From the NCBI RefSeq assembly GCF_000374365.1, contig NZ_KB894145.1, forward strand, positions 1 to 50,450: 50,450 nt of DNA, in the 5' to 3' direction. A program made the translations under genes and the position numbers. Below are positions 1-9,061 of this stretch, in pieces (position 1 is the first letter of the stretch; every line of letters starts with the position of its first letter). The notes beneath the pieces are model-generated. The model did no database searches, was not told where the DNA came from, and worked only from the letters and a program-made list of their open reading frames with translations. This DNA is from Bacteroides gallinarum DSM 18171 = JCM 13658 (GTDB lineage: Bacteria; Bacteroidota; Bacteroidia; Bacteroidales; Bacteroidaceae).

Positions 1-3
1 AAT

Positions 4-42
4 TTCCCCCGTTTTGGCCTTCAAACCTTATTTGCGGGGGAA
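4..42. other. Short hairpin at the left edge
   Basis: An 8-bp perfect inverted repeat (TTCCCCCG at 4-11, CGGGGGAA at 35-42) encloses a 23-nt loop. No T-run follows on either strand, so it is not a convincing terminator. The gene it belongs to, if any, lies left of the window. Confidence 0.4.
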
Positions 43-60
43 TACCTAAAGATACAAAAA

Positions 61-107
61 AGCCAGCTAATTCGCAATATTTTGTGTATGAATTAGTTGG
101 CTGATTT
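61..107. terminator. Bidirectional intrinsic terminator
   Basis: A 13-bp stem (61-73 with 90-102, one G-T wobble) encloses a 16-nt loop. A TTTT run follows on the plus strand, and a longer run of T follows on the minus strand (the A-run just left of 61). It probably ends a rightward gene outside the window and acts as a backup stop for the leftward glmM transcript. Confidence 0.65.
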
Positions 108-136
108 TATATTATTTACTGAATGTCCCTAACAAA

Positions 137-165
137 GAGGGTGCAGTGAATATCACCGCACCCTC
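137..165 (-). terminator. glmM terminator hairpin
   Basis: The arms 137-149 and 153-165 pair with a single mismatch (A145/C157) around a 3-nt loop. On the minus strand the stem is followed by TTTGTT, a modest U-rich tail. It lies 20 bp past the glmM stop codon. Confidence 0.6.
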
Positions 166-185
166 CTCTTATCGTTCGTCTTATC

Positions 186-1574
186 TTATTTTGCCAAGTC
201 CTCGATTACTTTCATAATCTGCAGGCCGATTTCTTCGGCAGCCTCCGGTGTGGCGGCTTCGCTATACACACGGATAATCGGCTCGGTGTTGCTCTTACGC
301 AGATGTACCCATTTGTCGGGGAAGTCTATCTTTACACCGTCGATGTCATTGATTTCTTCGTTTTTATAGATTTCCTTTACTTTGGCAAGGATAGCATCGA
401 CATCCGTATCCGGTGTCAGGTCTACACGGTTCTTTGCCATGAAATAGGCCGGATAGGTGGCACGCAACTCGCTCACCTTCTTGCCTTCGTGTGCCAGGTG
501 GCTGAGGAACAAGGCGATACCTACCAACGCATCGCGTCCGTAGTGGCTGGCAGGATAAATCACTCCGCCATTGCCTTCACCGCCGATAACGGCGCCTACT
601 TCTTTCATCTTGGTGGTTACGTTTACCTCGCCTACGGCGGAAGCATAATACTCCCGGCCATACTTACGGGTTACGTCACGTAGTGCACGGGTAGAACTCA
701 GGTTGGAAACCGTATTGCCCGGCGTATGTTTCAGCACATAGTCGGCTACGGTAACCAGCGTATATTCCTCGCCGTACATCTTGCCGTCTTCGCAAATCAT
801 GGCCAGGCGGTCTACGTCCGGGTCTACCACAAAAGCGACGTCCGCCTTACCGCCTTTCATCAACTCCATGATGTCGCCCAGGTTCTTTTCCAGGGGTTCG
901 GGGTTGTGCTGGAAGTCACCGGTAGGCTCGCAATAGAGTTTCTCTACATGCTGTACTCCGAGCTGCTCCAGCAGTTGCGGCAGGATGATGCCTCCTACGG
1001 AGTTCACGCAATCGATAGCCACGCGGAAACCGGCTTTCCTGATAGCTTCCACGTCTACCAAATCGAGTGCCAGCACACTGTCGATATGTTTCTGGTTATA
1101 AGTCAAGTCTTTACGGTAAGAGCCGAGCTTATCGACTTCGGCAAAATCGAATTCTTCGGCTTCGGCGATGCGCAGTACTTCGTTGCCTTCTTCCTTATTC
1201 AGGAATTCTCCTTCTTCATTGAGAAGTTTCAGTGCATTCCATTGCTTGGGATTGTGGGAAGCTGTCAGGATGATACCGCCGCTGGCGCCTTCCATAGTTA
1301 CAGCCAGCTCCGTGGTGGGGGTAGAGGCCAAATCGATGTCTACTACATCCCAGCCCATACCCATAAGGGTTCCTACTACTACATTCTTCACCATTTCACC
1401 CGAAATGCGGGCATCACGGCCTACTACGATTTTGTTGCTCTTTACGGTGCACGTTTTGCGGATAAGGGTAGCGTATGCCGAAGTAAACTTCACAATGTCG
1501 AGCGGATTCAATCCCTCGCCTACACCGCCGCCGATAGTTCCGCGGATTCCAGAGATAGATTTGATTAGAGTCAT
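186..1574 (-). CDS. glmM: Phosphoglucosamine mutase (phosphohexomutase family)
   Basis: This enzyme interconverts glucosamine-6-phosphate and glucosamine-1-phosphate in the cytoplasm, which feeds UDP-GlcNAc for peptidoglycan and LPS. The 462-residue protein has the four-domain alpha-D-phosphohexomutase layout. Visible motifs are the active-site TASHNP loop with phosphoserine at about residue 106, the DPDVDR metal-binding loop at about 254, the sugar-binding GEGNGG segment at about 335, and the C-terminal phosphate-binding RKSNTEPIIRVY. The N-terminus starts directly at the family signature SISGIRG, so the start is secure. It lies 25 bp behind the DUF4827 gene and is probably co-transcribed with it. 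A phosphomannomutase role for the same fold cannot be excluded from sequence alone. Confidence 0.88.
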   Translation of the reverse strand: MTLIKSISGIRGTIGGGVGEGLNPLDIVKFTSAYATLIRKTCTVKSNKIVVGRDARISGEMVKNVVVGTLMGMGWDVVDIDLASTPTTELAVTMEGASGGIILTASHNPKQWNALKLLNEEGEFLNKEEGNEVLRIAEAEEFDFAEVDKLGSYRKDLTYNQKHIDSVLALDLVDVEAIRKAGFRVAIDCVNSVGGIILPQLLEQLGVQHVEKLYCEPTGDFQHNPEPLEKNLGDIMELMKGGKADVAFVVDPDVDRLAMICEDGKMYGEEYTLVTVADYVLKHTPGNTVSNLSSTRALRDVTRKYGREYYASAVGEVNVTTKMKEVGAVIGGEGNGGVIYPASHYGRDALVGIALFLSHLAHEGKKVSELRATYPAYFMAKNRVDLTPDTDVDAILAKVKEIYKNEEINDIDGVKIDFPDKWVHLRKSNTEPIIRVYSEAATPEAAEEIGLQIMKVIEDLAK

Positions 1575-1599
1575 AGGTTAATAATTTAAATTTGGTTAG

Positions 1600-2205
1600 T
1601 TATTTCCAGATTTGATATTTCCGGATATCGTAATAATAAGGATAGACATATTGCATTGCCGTCTGATGTCCCATTTTGGAAGAGACAATCAGCCTTACAT
1701 GAGCCCTGTCGCGAACATACGTCAACGGAACCAACCAGCCGGCAGGCACTGTCGGCGAAGAATAGAGGGTCATCATATAACCTTGCAGAAAAGTACCTGC
1801 GATGGAGGATGAGGTAACCGTATAGCGAAACGCGTCTACCGTCTCGGCAGCATCGATATTGGACAAGGTAGTGTCTTTGTCGAGGATGCTGTATTCCATA
1901 AAACGTACTAATATCTCATCATTGCTTTTTACCGTATCAGCCTCGTTTTCCGACCCTTTATCCACAATCTGCATGTATACTCCGCTGGCAAGCTGCACGA
2001 ATTCATTCTCATCGACGTTCGTCGTAGAGTCTTGTGCATAAAATTCCGACTGGGAAATAACCTTTATACCCTCTTTTCTGATAAAGTCGTTTATGCCGTC
2101 TTTTTCATCTTCCAGCATCTCCGCATAAGTCTTGCTGTCGTCACAGGCTTGAAAACCCAGGGTAAGTGCCAATAAAGACAAAAAGAATAAAGTAAGTTTC
2201 TTCAT
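1600..2205 (-). CDS. DUF4827-type lipoprotein
   Basis: A 201-residue exported protein. Its signal peptide ends in a lipobox-like segment (LGFQAC, Cys about 21), so it is probably an outer-membrane or periplasmic lipoprotein. It resembles the Bacteroidetes DUF4827 family, which looks like an FKBP-type prolyl isomerase fold. The C-terminal half has a strand-rich stretch with GTFLQGYMM and VPAGWLVPLTYV, similar to that fold. I see no catalytic residue that proves isomerase activity, and the role is unknown. It is the first gene of the glmM transcript, with a -7 box just upstream. Confidence 0.7.
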   Translation of the reverse strand: MKKLTLFFLSLLALTLGFQACDDSKTYAEMLEDEKDGINDFIRKEGIKVISQSEFYAQDSTTNVDENEFVQLASGVYMQIVDKGSENEADTVKSNDEILVRFMEYSILDKDTTLSNIDAAETVDAFRYTVTSSSIAGTFLQGYMMTLYSSPTVPAGWLVPLTYVRDRAHVRLIVSSKMGHQTAMQYVYPYYYDIRKYQIWK

Positions 2206-2228
2206 TTCTGTTATTTAGTAATTTCGTA

Positions 2229-2236
2229 CAAAAATA
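2229..2236 (-). promoter_or_regulatory. Bacteroidetes -7 box for the DUF4827-glmM transcript
   Basis: CAAAAATA on the plus strand reads TATTTTTG on the minus strand and matches TAnnTTTG. It lies 24 bp before the DUF4827 start codon. A clear -33 TTTG is not visible. Confidence 0.5.
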
Positions 2237-2308
2237 TCTGATTTCCTTGAAAATCGAAAGCTGCGGGTAGAAAGTTCGTATCTTTTAACCTTTACTACCG
2301 GAGTTTTT

Positions 2309-3346
2309 TTATCCTTTGGCATTAAGCAGCGGTTTAAATTTTTCCAATGCGAGTTCCAGTACTTCCTTGGCTTCTTCCAGCGTGCCGTAAAACTCTCCGC
2401 CGGAGGCATTCAAGTGTCCGCCGCCGTTAAAGAATTCCGCCGCTACCCGGTTACACGGGAAATTTCCTACCGAACGCAGGGATACCTTTATCATCGGTTT
2501 TTCCGTATCTTCGCGCAGAAAACAGGAGAACACGACATTCCTGATGCTCAACGGTATATTTACAAAACCCTCGCTATCTCCGCGGATATAGTTGAAGCGG
2601 CTCTGCTCTTTCTTGGTGAGCGTAATCAAGGCGGCACGGTGCTCCGGATAGACTTTCATCTGCGACAGCACGTGCCCCATAAGGCGCAAGCGGCTCTCGG
2701 AATAGGTATTGTACACTTTCCGGTAGATGTCATCCTTGTCGATACCCTTGGAAAGCAGCTCACTGATGATAAAGTAGATTTCGCGGTTATTGGAGTTGTA
2801 CGTAAAACCGCCCGTATCGGTCATCATACCGGTATAGATGCACTCCGCCCCTTCCTTGGTAATATCGCTGAAATAACCCATACGGCAAATCAGCCGGAAT
2901 ACGAGCTCCGAAGTGGAAGATATTTCGGGGTGGGAAATGATAATCCTGCAAAAATCTTCCGGGTTCAAATGGTGGTCTATCAGGATTTTCCGTGCCGGAG
3001 AGGCCAACACGGCATCCGCCATGGCGTCGATGCGGCCGATAGCATTGAAATCGAGGCAACATATAACATCCGCCTCCGCAATCAGCTTATCGGCAAATTC
3101 CTTATAGCGGTCGTACAAAAGTATGTCTTTACCGCCGGGCATCCACCGCAGAAAATCGGGGAAAGCATTGGGAACGATAACATTCACATCCTTGTCCTGC
3201 GTATTGAGGAAGTGCCATAATCCCAAAGAAGAACCGATTGCATCCCCGTCGGGAGCCACATGGGCAACAATGACGATTTTATCCGCACGTTCCATCCACT
3301 TGGCGAAGTGGTCTATCTTAGATTGCTCTATTACCTTAGTCAACAT
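2309..3346 (-). CDS. nrnA: NanoRNase / pAp phosphatase (DHH-DHHA1)
   Basis: This cytoplasmic DHH-family phosphoesterase degrades 2-5 nt RNA fragments and dephosphorylates 3'-phosphoadenosine 5'-phosphate. It is the usual oligoribonuclease substitute where orn is absent. The 345-residue length is typical. Metal-binding motifs are visible: HVAPDGDAIGS (H29, D33, D35), LDFN (D99) and the DHH at 124-126. The C-terminal DHHA1 domain has the glycine-rich FNGGGHLNASGG at about 308-319. The start is an ATG, 77 bp downstream of a good -7 box. Confidence 0.88.
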   Translation of the reverse strand: MLTKVIEQSKIDHFAKWMERADKIVIVAHVAPDGDAIGSSLGLWHFLNTQDKDVNVIVPNAFPDFLRWMPGGKDILLYDRYKEFADKLIAEADVICCLDFNAIGRIDAMADAVLASPARKILIDHHLNPEDFCRIIISHPEISSTSELVFRLICRMGYFSDITKEGAECIYTGMMTDTGGFTYNSNNREIYFIISELLSKGIDKDDIYRKVYNTYSESRLRLMGHVLSQMKVYPEHRAALITLTKKEQSRFNYIRGDSEGFVNIPLSIRNVVFSCFLREDTEKPMIKVSLRSVGNFPCNRVAAEFFNGGGHLNASGGEFYGTLEEAKEVLELALEKFKPLLNAKG

Positions 3347-3422
3347 ATGGTTATTTACTATTTTACGGTTTACATTCCGGTACGGGCAGGGTAACTCCGT
3401 CCTCCCTTACCGATTGAAAAGG

Positions 3423-3430
3423 CAAAAGTA
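3423..3430 (-). promoter_or_regulatory. -7 box for nrnA
   Basis: CAAAAGTA reads TACTTTTG on the minus strand, a perfect TAnnTTTG. It lies just past the comEC stop, so nrnA has its own promoter. The transcript leader contains a hairpin (3378-3386 with 3404-3412, one mismatch) of unknown purpose. Confidence 0.5.
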
Positions 3431-3446
3431 CGAAAAAGTTTATGAT

Positions 3447-5546
3447 TTATAATAATATACGTACAGAACCTTTTTCAGAAAGAAGCAGATAAGAAATTCC
3501 CCGACGGATACATTCGCCAATGATTTTCTCCCGGTAGTAGGCGGAAAGGGACGAATCGATTACCACCGTACCTACTTCGAACAGGGAAGCGAGTTCTCTT
3601 ATATTACCCTTATACTCTCCGGACACATACAGATAGTCTATGACTATCGGCGTACCGGACGTTTTATTCCGCCAACGGTCATCGCATAGCAAGCAAATAC
3701 GCTTGCCCGCATAAAAAACGATTTTATTCCGGACGGCGATACCCGGAGCAGAATAATCTCCCGTAACTACGACAGGGCGTTTCAAGCGCAAACGGTTCCA
3801 ATGAGGAGAAAGGGTGCGTTGCAGGTAGGTGGTATCAGGCAGGCTGTCGGCACATACCAGCCATGAGCAGGAATTATCGGACAGGCAATGCACGGAAGGG
3901 CAACCGTGTACATTATAAAAGGCTATGCCGCGCCGGGAAGCATCCGCCACGACCGAATACGAATGATAAGAAACGCAAAGTAACAAACCGGACAAAGCTA
4001 TATAGGCATTCGTAGCCGTACGCCTTGCCAACGCGCGCCCGAACAGCAAAAGACAGAGGTAAAACAGAAAAACATCCCACGCATCCACCCAGATACGGTC
4101 GACAGAGGCGAAAGGAAGTTGCTCTATCCAGCGGAGCATCGTATTCTGCATACGTACCAGATTTTCTGTGACGACTGCAAAGAAATGCTGCAAAACGGGA
4201 AAAGGGGTTAGAAACAGTAACACGATAGCCGCATACACAACTAGCGACACCCACGGAATTACCCACAGATTAGTCAAAAGAAAATGGGTGGAGAAACGGG
4301 AGAAATAAAGCATGACCAGAGGCGCCGTCCCTATCTGGGCGGCAACGGAAACCGTTATCAATCCCCAAGCTTTCCGCCAAACAGGTTTCTTGACCGGTAA
4401 CAGCCTATACAGTCCGGGTTGCAACAGCAATATAGCTGCAACTGCCGAAAAAGACAACTGAAACCCTACATCGAACAGCCACACCGGATTGAATACCAAC
4501 ATAAGGAAAGCTGTTGCCCCCAGCGTATTCAGGCTCGGCTTCCGGGAAACCGGGAAAAGGGTGGAAAGCAGCCAGAACGAACACATGACGACGGCACGTA
4601 CCACAGAAGAGGACAATCCGGTAAGGAACGCAAATCCCCACAGAGAAAGTATTACCGATAAAAGCAGAAACGGTTTCAGAAACCGCCACCGCTTCCACAA
4701 GGGGGAAAGGATAAACAGCAACAAGGCGGAGATGAAGCCGATATGCAGCCCTGAAAGCGCCAATACATGACTGGCGCCGGCTACCGAATAAGTTTCGGCT
4801 ATGTCCTCGCTCAGTTCTTCCTTGTCGCCTACCGTAAGTGCAGAGAGTACGGCAAGCTCATCTCCCCGGAAGCCCGCCCTCCGGTACACATCGACCACCT
4901 TATTCCGGCAGTCCAATGCCTGTTGGCGAAAGGTGGAGGAGTTGTCGCGGCCGATTACCCGCCAATGCCCGGCACGTACATAAGCGGTTCCGCTTACTCC
5001 TTTCCGGAGAAGGTAACGGGCATAATCGAACTCATCCGGATTGCCATTGTTTGCCGGCGGAAACAAACGGGTATATATCAGCAGTTCATCCCCTCTTGCC
5101 AGGGAATGTGCCGCCGAATCTTTTGGGAAATAGAATAAAAAGGTCTTTTCGGAGGAATTGTGCAAGAGTGTATCCCCACGTACTTCTCCTTTCAGGGAAA
5201 CGCGAAACAGGATACTGTTTTTCCGGATTTCCGGATTCTCCGCAAGAAATACCTGATAGACGGAAGGCTGTCCGGTTTCCGGGAATGTGTATTCCACCTG
5301 CTTTAACTGTAAACTTACCAGCGCCCCTCCCAGCACAAAAAGAGAAAGATATACGGCGGCGCCATATAAGCCGCAAAGAGCATAACACCGCCGGCAAAGG
5401 GCATACGCCCCAATCAACAGCAGGATTCCGGCTATCCATATACCGGCAGGCAGCGTATAAGGATACTTATCCCCATATACTATTCCACCAACCAACGGCA
5501 TCAGAAGTCGCAGGAAAGGATGCCGCTGTAAGCCGTCTATTATCAA
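3447..5546 (-). CDS. comEC: ComEC/Rec2-family DNA uptake channel protein
   Basis: ComEC proteins form the inner-membrane channel that carries single-stranded DNA into the cell. This 699-residue protein has N-terminal membrane segments (about 13-75), an OB-like DUF4131 region (about 80-200) and the hydrophobic competence domain (about 215-510). That domain carries the signature ALSGLHIGFISALL at about 260-275. A short C-terminal segment (about 540-699) replaces a full metallo-beta-lactamase domain. I do not see the HxHxDH motif there, so nuclease activity is doubtful; this is common in Bacteroidetes homologues. The start lies 6 bp after the rpe stop, indicating one transcript. Natural transformation is not shown by this gene alone. 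Confidence 0.85.
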   Translation of the reverse strand: MIIDGLQRHPFLRLLMPLVGGIVYGDKYPYTLPAGIWIAGILLLIGAYALCRRCYALCGLYGAAVYLSLFVLGGALVSLQLKQVEYTFPETGQPSVYQVFLAENPEIRKNSILFRVSLKGEVRGDTLLHNSSEKTFLFYFPKDSAAHSLARGDELLIYTRLFPPANNGNPDEFDYARYLLRKGVSGTAYVRAGHWRVIGRDNSSTFRQQALDCRNKVVDVYRRAGFRGDELAVLSALTVGDKEELSEDIAETYSVAGASHVLALSGLHIGFISALLLFILSPLWKRWRFLKPFLLLSVILSLWGFAFLTGLSSSVVRAVVMCSFWLLSTLFPVSRKPSLNTLGATAFLMLVFNPVWLFDVGFQLSFSAVAAILLLQPGLYRLLPVKKPVWRKAWGLITVSVAAQIGTAPLVMLYFSRFSTHFLLTNLWVIPWVSLVVYAAIVLLFLTPFPVLQHFFAVVTENLVRMQNTMLRWIEQLPFASVDRIWVDAWDVFLFYLCLLLFGRALARRTATNAYIALSGLLLCVSYHSYSVVADASRRGIAFYNVHGCPSVHCLSDNSCSWLVCADSLPDTTYLQRTLSPHWNRLRLKRPVVVTGDYSAPGIAVRNKIVFYAGKRICLLCDDRWRNKTSGTPIVIDYLYVSGEYKGNIRELASLFEVGTVVIDSSLSAYYREKIIGECIRRGISYLLLSEKGSVRILL

Positions 5547-5552
5547 TAAATA

Positions 5553-6203
5553 TTACAGGTTCTTCAAAGCACGGATTGCTGCTACCGGGTCGGGAGCCGA
5601 GAAAACGGCATTGCCTGCCACTAAAGCATTGGCGCCGGCCTCTACCAAACGGGCTCCTGTTTCTAAGTTCACACCGCCGTCAACCTCTATCAGGGCTTCC
5701 GAACCGGTTACCGTTATCAGTTCGCGCAGCTCGCATACTTTCCGGACAGTATGCTCTATAAATTTCTGGCCGCCGAACCCCGGATTCACTCCCATAAGCA
5801 ACACCATATAGACGTCGTTTATGATATCCCTCAACATAGCCACAGGGGTAGCCGGGTTGATAGTGACCGCCGGCAGCATTCCCGCTTCGCGGATTTGCTG
5901 CACTACCCGGTGCAGGTGCGGGCAGGCTTCATAATGTACATTCATGATACGTGCGCCCAGGGCTTTCACCTCGGGAATGAATTTTTCCGGCTGTACAATC
6001 ATCAGATGTACGTCCAACGGCTTCTCAGAAAACTTCGCCACATATTTCAACACAGGAAAACCGAAAGAGATGTTGGGAACGAACACGCCGTCCATGATGT
6101 CGATATGCACCCAGTCGGCCTCGCTGCCGTTAACCATTTCGATATCGTTTGCCAGATATGCAAAGTTGGCAGACAGTATGGAAGGCGATATTATAGGTTT
6201 CAT
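5553..6203 (-). CDS. rpe: Ribulose-phosphate 3-epimerase
   Basis: Rpe interconverts ribulose-5-phosphate and xylulose-5-phosphate in the pentose phosphate pathway. The 216-residue TIM barrel has the family landmarks PSILSANFAYL at the N-terminus, VHIDIMDGVFVPNISFG (metal-binding His and Asp) at about 32-48, DVHLMI at about 64-69, MGVNPGFGGQKF at about 136-147 and EVDGGVN at about 172-178. It has its own -7 box 40 bp upstream and leads into comEC with a 6-bp gap. Confidence 0.93.
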   Translation of the reverse strand: MKPIISPSILSANFAYLANDIEMVNGSEADWVHIDIMDGVFVPNISFGFPVLKYVAKFSEKPLDVHLMIVQPEKFIPEVKALGARIMNVHYEACPHLHRVVQQIREAGMLPAVTINPATPVAMLRDIINDVYMVLLMGVNPGFGGQKFIEHTVRKVCELRELITVTGSEALIEVDGGVNLETGARLVEAGANALVAGNAVFSAPDPVAAIRALKNL

Positions 6204-6242
6204 AACAGTTATATTCTAATAAGTTACATGAATTACAACAAA

Positions 6243-6250
6243 CAAATATA
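6243..6250 (-). promoter_or_regulatory. -7 box for rpe-comEC
   Basis: CAAATATA reads TATATTTG on the minus strand, a perfect TAnnTTTG, 40 bp before the rpe ATG. A weak TTG lies about 24 bp further upstream. Confidence 0.5.
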
Positions 6251-6273
6251 GGGAAAAGATTTCAGACCGGTAA

Positions 6274-7248
6274 TCAATGTACCTTATATTCTTCGGTTAA
6301 CCTGAAACCACGCAGCAATTCGTCGGTTTTCAGCCGTTTCTTGCCGGGAAGCTGCAACGCACGCACATTAATCCAGCCGTCGGCGCCGGCTATACGGATG
6401 TATGTCTTGCCGTCGGTCTGCAAAGTCCCGGGAGAAAACCGGTGCGGCTCCTCCACTCTCTCCGTCTCGAAGATTTTCAGCACCACCGCCGTGCCGTCGG
6501 GCTGTACCAGTTCCGTCCATGCAGCCGGATAAGGAGACAGGCCACGGATAAAATCATAAATCCGTTTAACAGGCCGGTTCCAATCGATACGGCAAGTATC
6601 CTTGAATATTTTGGGAGCCGGGCGCAACTCTCCCACTACAGCCATTTCTTCCTGTGGAATAGGCTTTACCGTGCCGGAAAGAATTGCATCCACCGTCTCC
6701 GTTACCAGACGGCCGCCAAGCATCATCAGCTTATCATGTACGATGCCTACATTATCCGTATCGGCAATCGGGATACGAACCTGCTGGATAACTTCGCCCG
6801 TATCTATCTCATGTTTCAGGAAGAATGTCGTGATACCCGTCTCCGTATCACCGTTAATCACCGCCCAGTTGATAGGGGCAGCCCCCCGGTATTGCGGCAA
6901 CAACGAAGCATGCAGGTTGAAAGTACCCAGGCGCGGCATATTCCAAACCACCTCCGGCAGCATTCTGAAAGCCACCACAATCTGTAAATCCGCATTCCAA
7001 GCACGCAACGCCCCGACAAATGTTTCATCCTTCAGTTTCTCGGGCTGGAGAAGCGGCAAGCCGTGTTCCAGTGCATACTGTTTCACCGGAGAAAACTGCA
7101 CTTTATGCCCCCGCCCTGCCGGCTTGTCGGGCATAGTAATCACTCCCACTACATTATATCCGCCTTCTACGAGGCAGCGCAAGGGTTCCACCGCAAATTC
7201 GGGAGTACCCATATATACAATCCGTAAATCTTCTTTCTTCATAATCAT
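6274..7248 (-). CDS. fmt: Methionyl-tRNA formyltransferase
   Basis: Fmt formylates initiator Met-tRNA with 10-formyltetrahydrofolate. The 324-residue length is standard. The N-terminal hydrolase domain starts RIVYMGTPEFAV and carries the active-site region FNLHASLLPQYRGAAPINWAV (about 108-128). It is followed by TGITTFFLKHEIDTGEV (about 137-153), which contains the catalytic Asp. The C-terminal OB-like domain begins at about 210. It lies 17 bp behind the ClC channel gene, and with the sua5-like gene it probably forms one transcript. Confidence 0.94.
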   Translation of the reverse strand: MIMKKEDLRIVYMGTPEFAVEPLRCLVEGGYNVVGVITMPDKPAGRGHKVQFSPVKQYALEHGLPLLQPEKLKDETFVGALRAWNADLQIVVAFRMLPEVVWNMPRLGTFNLHASLLPQYRGAAPINWAVINGDTETGITTFFLKHEIDTGEVIQQVRIPIADTDNVGIVHDKLMMLGGRLVTETVDAILSGTVKPIPQEEMAVVGELRPAPKIFKDTCRIDWNRPVKRIYDFIRGLSPYPAAWTELVQPDGTAVVLKIFETERVEEPHRFSPGTLQTDGKTYIRIAGADGWINVRALQLPGKKRLKTDELLRGFRLTEEYKVH

Positions 7249-7265
7249 CTTTTAATCACCCGGTT

Positions 7266-9056
7266 TTAATCGTCCGAGAAATGTACCAATACCTGGCGGT
7301 ATGAATTGAATATCTTCGATTTGGAAACAAAGCCGAGGTATTTGCCTTCTTCATCCACCACCGGCAGGTTCCATGCTTTCGTATCGTCGAAGGTACGCAT
7401 CACCTGTTCCATACTGTCCGTATCGTAAAGGCGCGCCGGCGCGGAGGTCATCAGCTTACCCACCGTAAAACGGTGATACAGCTCCTGCCGGAACATGATA
7501 TTGCGTATATCATCCAACAGCACGATGCCTATCAGCTTGCCTTCATTATCCGTTACCGGAAATATATTACGGTGCGAAGCGGAGATTGCCTTTACCAGCC
7601 CGGCAAGGTCCATTTCGGGATGTACTGCAACGAAATCTTTCTCCACCACATTCTCTACCTTCATCAACGTAAGCACCGCCTTATCCTTGTGATGCGTCAA
7701 CAGTTCACCCTTTTTAGCCAGACGCATGGAATAGATGCTGTGCGGCTCGAAAACGATAATCGTGAGGTAAGAACTGACCGAGACAATCATCAGCGGAAGG
7801 AACAAGTCGTACCCTCCCGTCAACTCGGCAATCAGGAACACTCCCGTAAGCGGTGCGTGCATAACACCACTCATCACTCCCGCCATGCCCATTAAAGCAA
7901 AATTCTTTTCGGGCAGGAAAGCGGTAGTCTCGAAATCGTTGCTAAAGTGAGAAAATACGAATCCGGCGATACACCCCAGATACAAAGAAGGCGCAAAGAT
8001 ACCGCCGCAACCGCCACCGCCATTCGTCGCACTCGACGCGAAAACCTTGAACAGGATTATCAGTATCAGGTACAGCAGCAGCAACTGGCCGTGCCCGTAA
8101 AAGAAGGAGTTGTTCATCACCGTATCCCATTCCGCATTGCTCGTTCCGTTGAGCAACAGCTCTATCGTATCGTAGCCTTCGCCGTAAAGCGGCGGGAAAA
8201 GGAATATCAGGATGCTCAGCATGGAACCGCCCACCAGCAACTTCTTATAAGGAACTTTGAGCCTGCCGAACATGCCTTCTACCGAGTTCATGGCACGGGT
8301 AAAATAAAGCGAAACCAGCCCGCAGAAAATCCCCAGCATAATCACATAAGGGATACGTTCCAGTTCAAAAGCCTGGTCGAGATGAAACTTGAACATAGCC
8401 TCCGTACCCGTCATGATATAGGAGACGGTTGCCGCCGTCACTGCCGAAATGAGCAACGGAAGCAATGAAGACATAGTCAGGTCTATCATCAGCACTTCCA
8501 GCGTAAACACAAGCCCTGCAATCGGCGCTTTAAAGATACCTGCCACAGCACCGGCAGCACCGCATCCCACCAGCAACATCAGTGTACGGTGCTCCATTTT
8601 AAACAGACTTCCCAGATTGGAACCAATAGCCGAACCGGTAAGCACAATCGGCGCCTCCGCTCCTACCGAACCGCCGAACCCGATTGTTATGGAACTGGCA
8701 ATAATGGACGACCACGTATTATGCCGCTTGATACGTCCCTGCCTGCGGGATATGGCATAAAGTATCTTCGTAACGCCGTGGCTGATATCGTCTTTCACCA
8801 CATAACGTACAAACAGCCCTGCCAGGAAAATGCCTACTACCGGATATACCAAATACTGGAAATTGGCTTCCGTGGTATCGAAATTCTCCGTAAGGAAATT
8901 CTGTATCCAGTGTATCAGCATTTTCAATATCAATGCTGCAAATGCCGTAAAAATTCCGACCAGAAAGCTAAGGAGCAGGATAAACTGTTTCTCCTTGACA
9001 TTCTTCTCACGCCAAATGATAAAGCGCTGCAACCACCCTCTTTCTTCTCCAGTCAT
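7266..9056 (-). CDS. ClC chloride channel/transporter with CBS domains
   Basis: A 596-residue integral inner-membrane protein of the voltage-gated chloride channel family, with about ten or more hydrophobic helices in residues 25-440. The anion-pathway motif appears as GGSVGAEAP (about 128-136). Its Glu sits where CLC antiporters have the gating glutamate, and GGGCGGIFAPSLY at about 347-359 matches the GxFxP loop. Two CBS domains fill the C-terminus (about 465-590), probably binding adenine nucleotides. Whether it is a Cl-/H+ exchanger or a channel cannot be decided here. It starts 5 bp after the upstream gene ends, which suggests translational coupling. Confidence 0.88.
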   Translation of the reverse strand: MTGEERGWLQRFIIWREKNVKEKQFILLLSFLVGIFTAFAALILKMLIHWIQNFLTENFDTTEANFQYLVYPVVGIFLAGLFVRYVVKDDISHGVTKILYAISRRQGRIKRHNTWSSIIASSITIGFGGSVGAEAPIVLTGSAIGSNLGSLFKMEHRTLMLLVGCGAAGAVAGIFKAPIAGLVFTLEVLMIDLTMSSLLPLLISAVTAATVSYIMTGTEAMFKFHLDQAFELERIPYVIMLGIFCGLVSLYFTRAMNSVEGMFGRLKVPYKKLLVGGSMLSILIFLFPPLYGEGYDTIELLLNGTSNAEWDTVMNNSFFYGHGQLLLLYLILIILFKVFASSATNGGGGCGGIFAPSLYLGCIAGFVFSHFSNDFETTAFLPEKNFALMGMAGVMSGVMHAPLTGVFLIAELTGGYDLFLPLMIVSVSSYLTIIVFEPHSIYSMRLAKKGELLTHHKDKAVLTLMKVENVVEKDFVAVHPEMDLAGLVKAISASHRNIFPVTDNEGKLIGIVLLDDIRNIMFRQELYHRFTVGKLMTSAPARLYDTDSMEQVMRTFDDTKAWNLPVVDEEGKYLGFVSKSKIFNSYRQVLVHFSDD

Positions 9057-9061
9057 CTTTC

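Noticed and set aside
726..1568. 280-codon plus-strand frame opposite glmM
   Set aside because: It is an antisense shadow of a conserved enzyme with no recognisable features.
4838..5761. 307-codon plus-strand open frame across comEC and rpe
   Set aside because: It lies opposite two clearly conserved minus-strand genes, reads as a Pro/Arg/His-rich sequence typical of antisense frames, and has no promoter or family resemblance.
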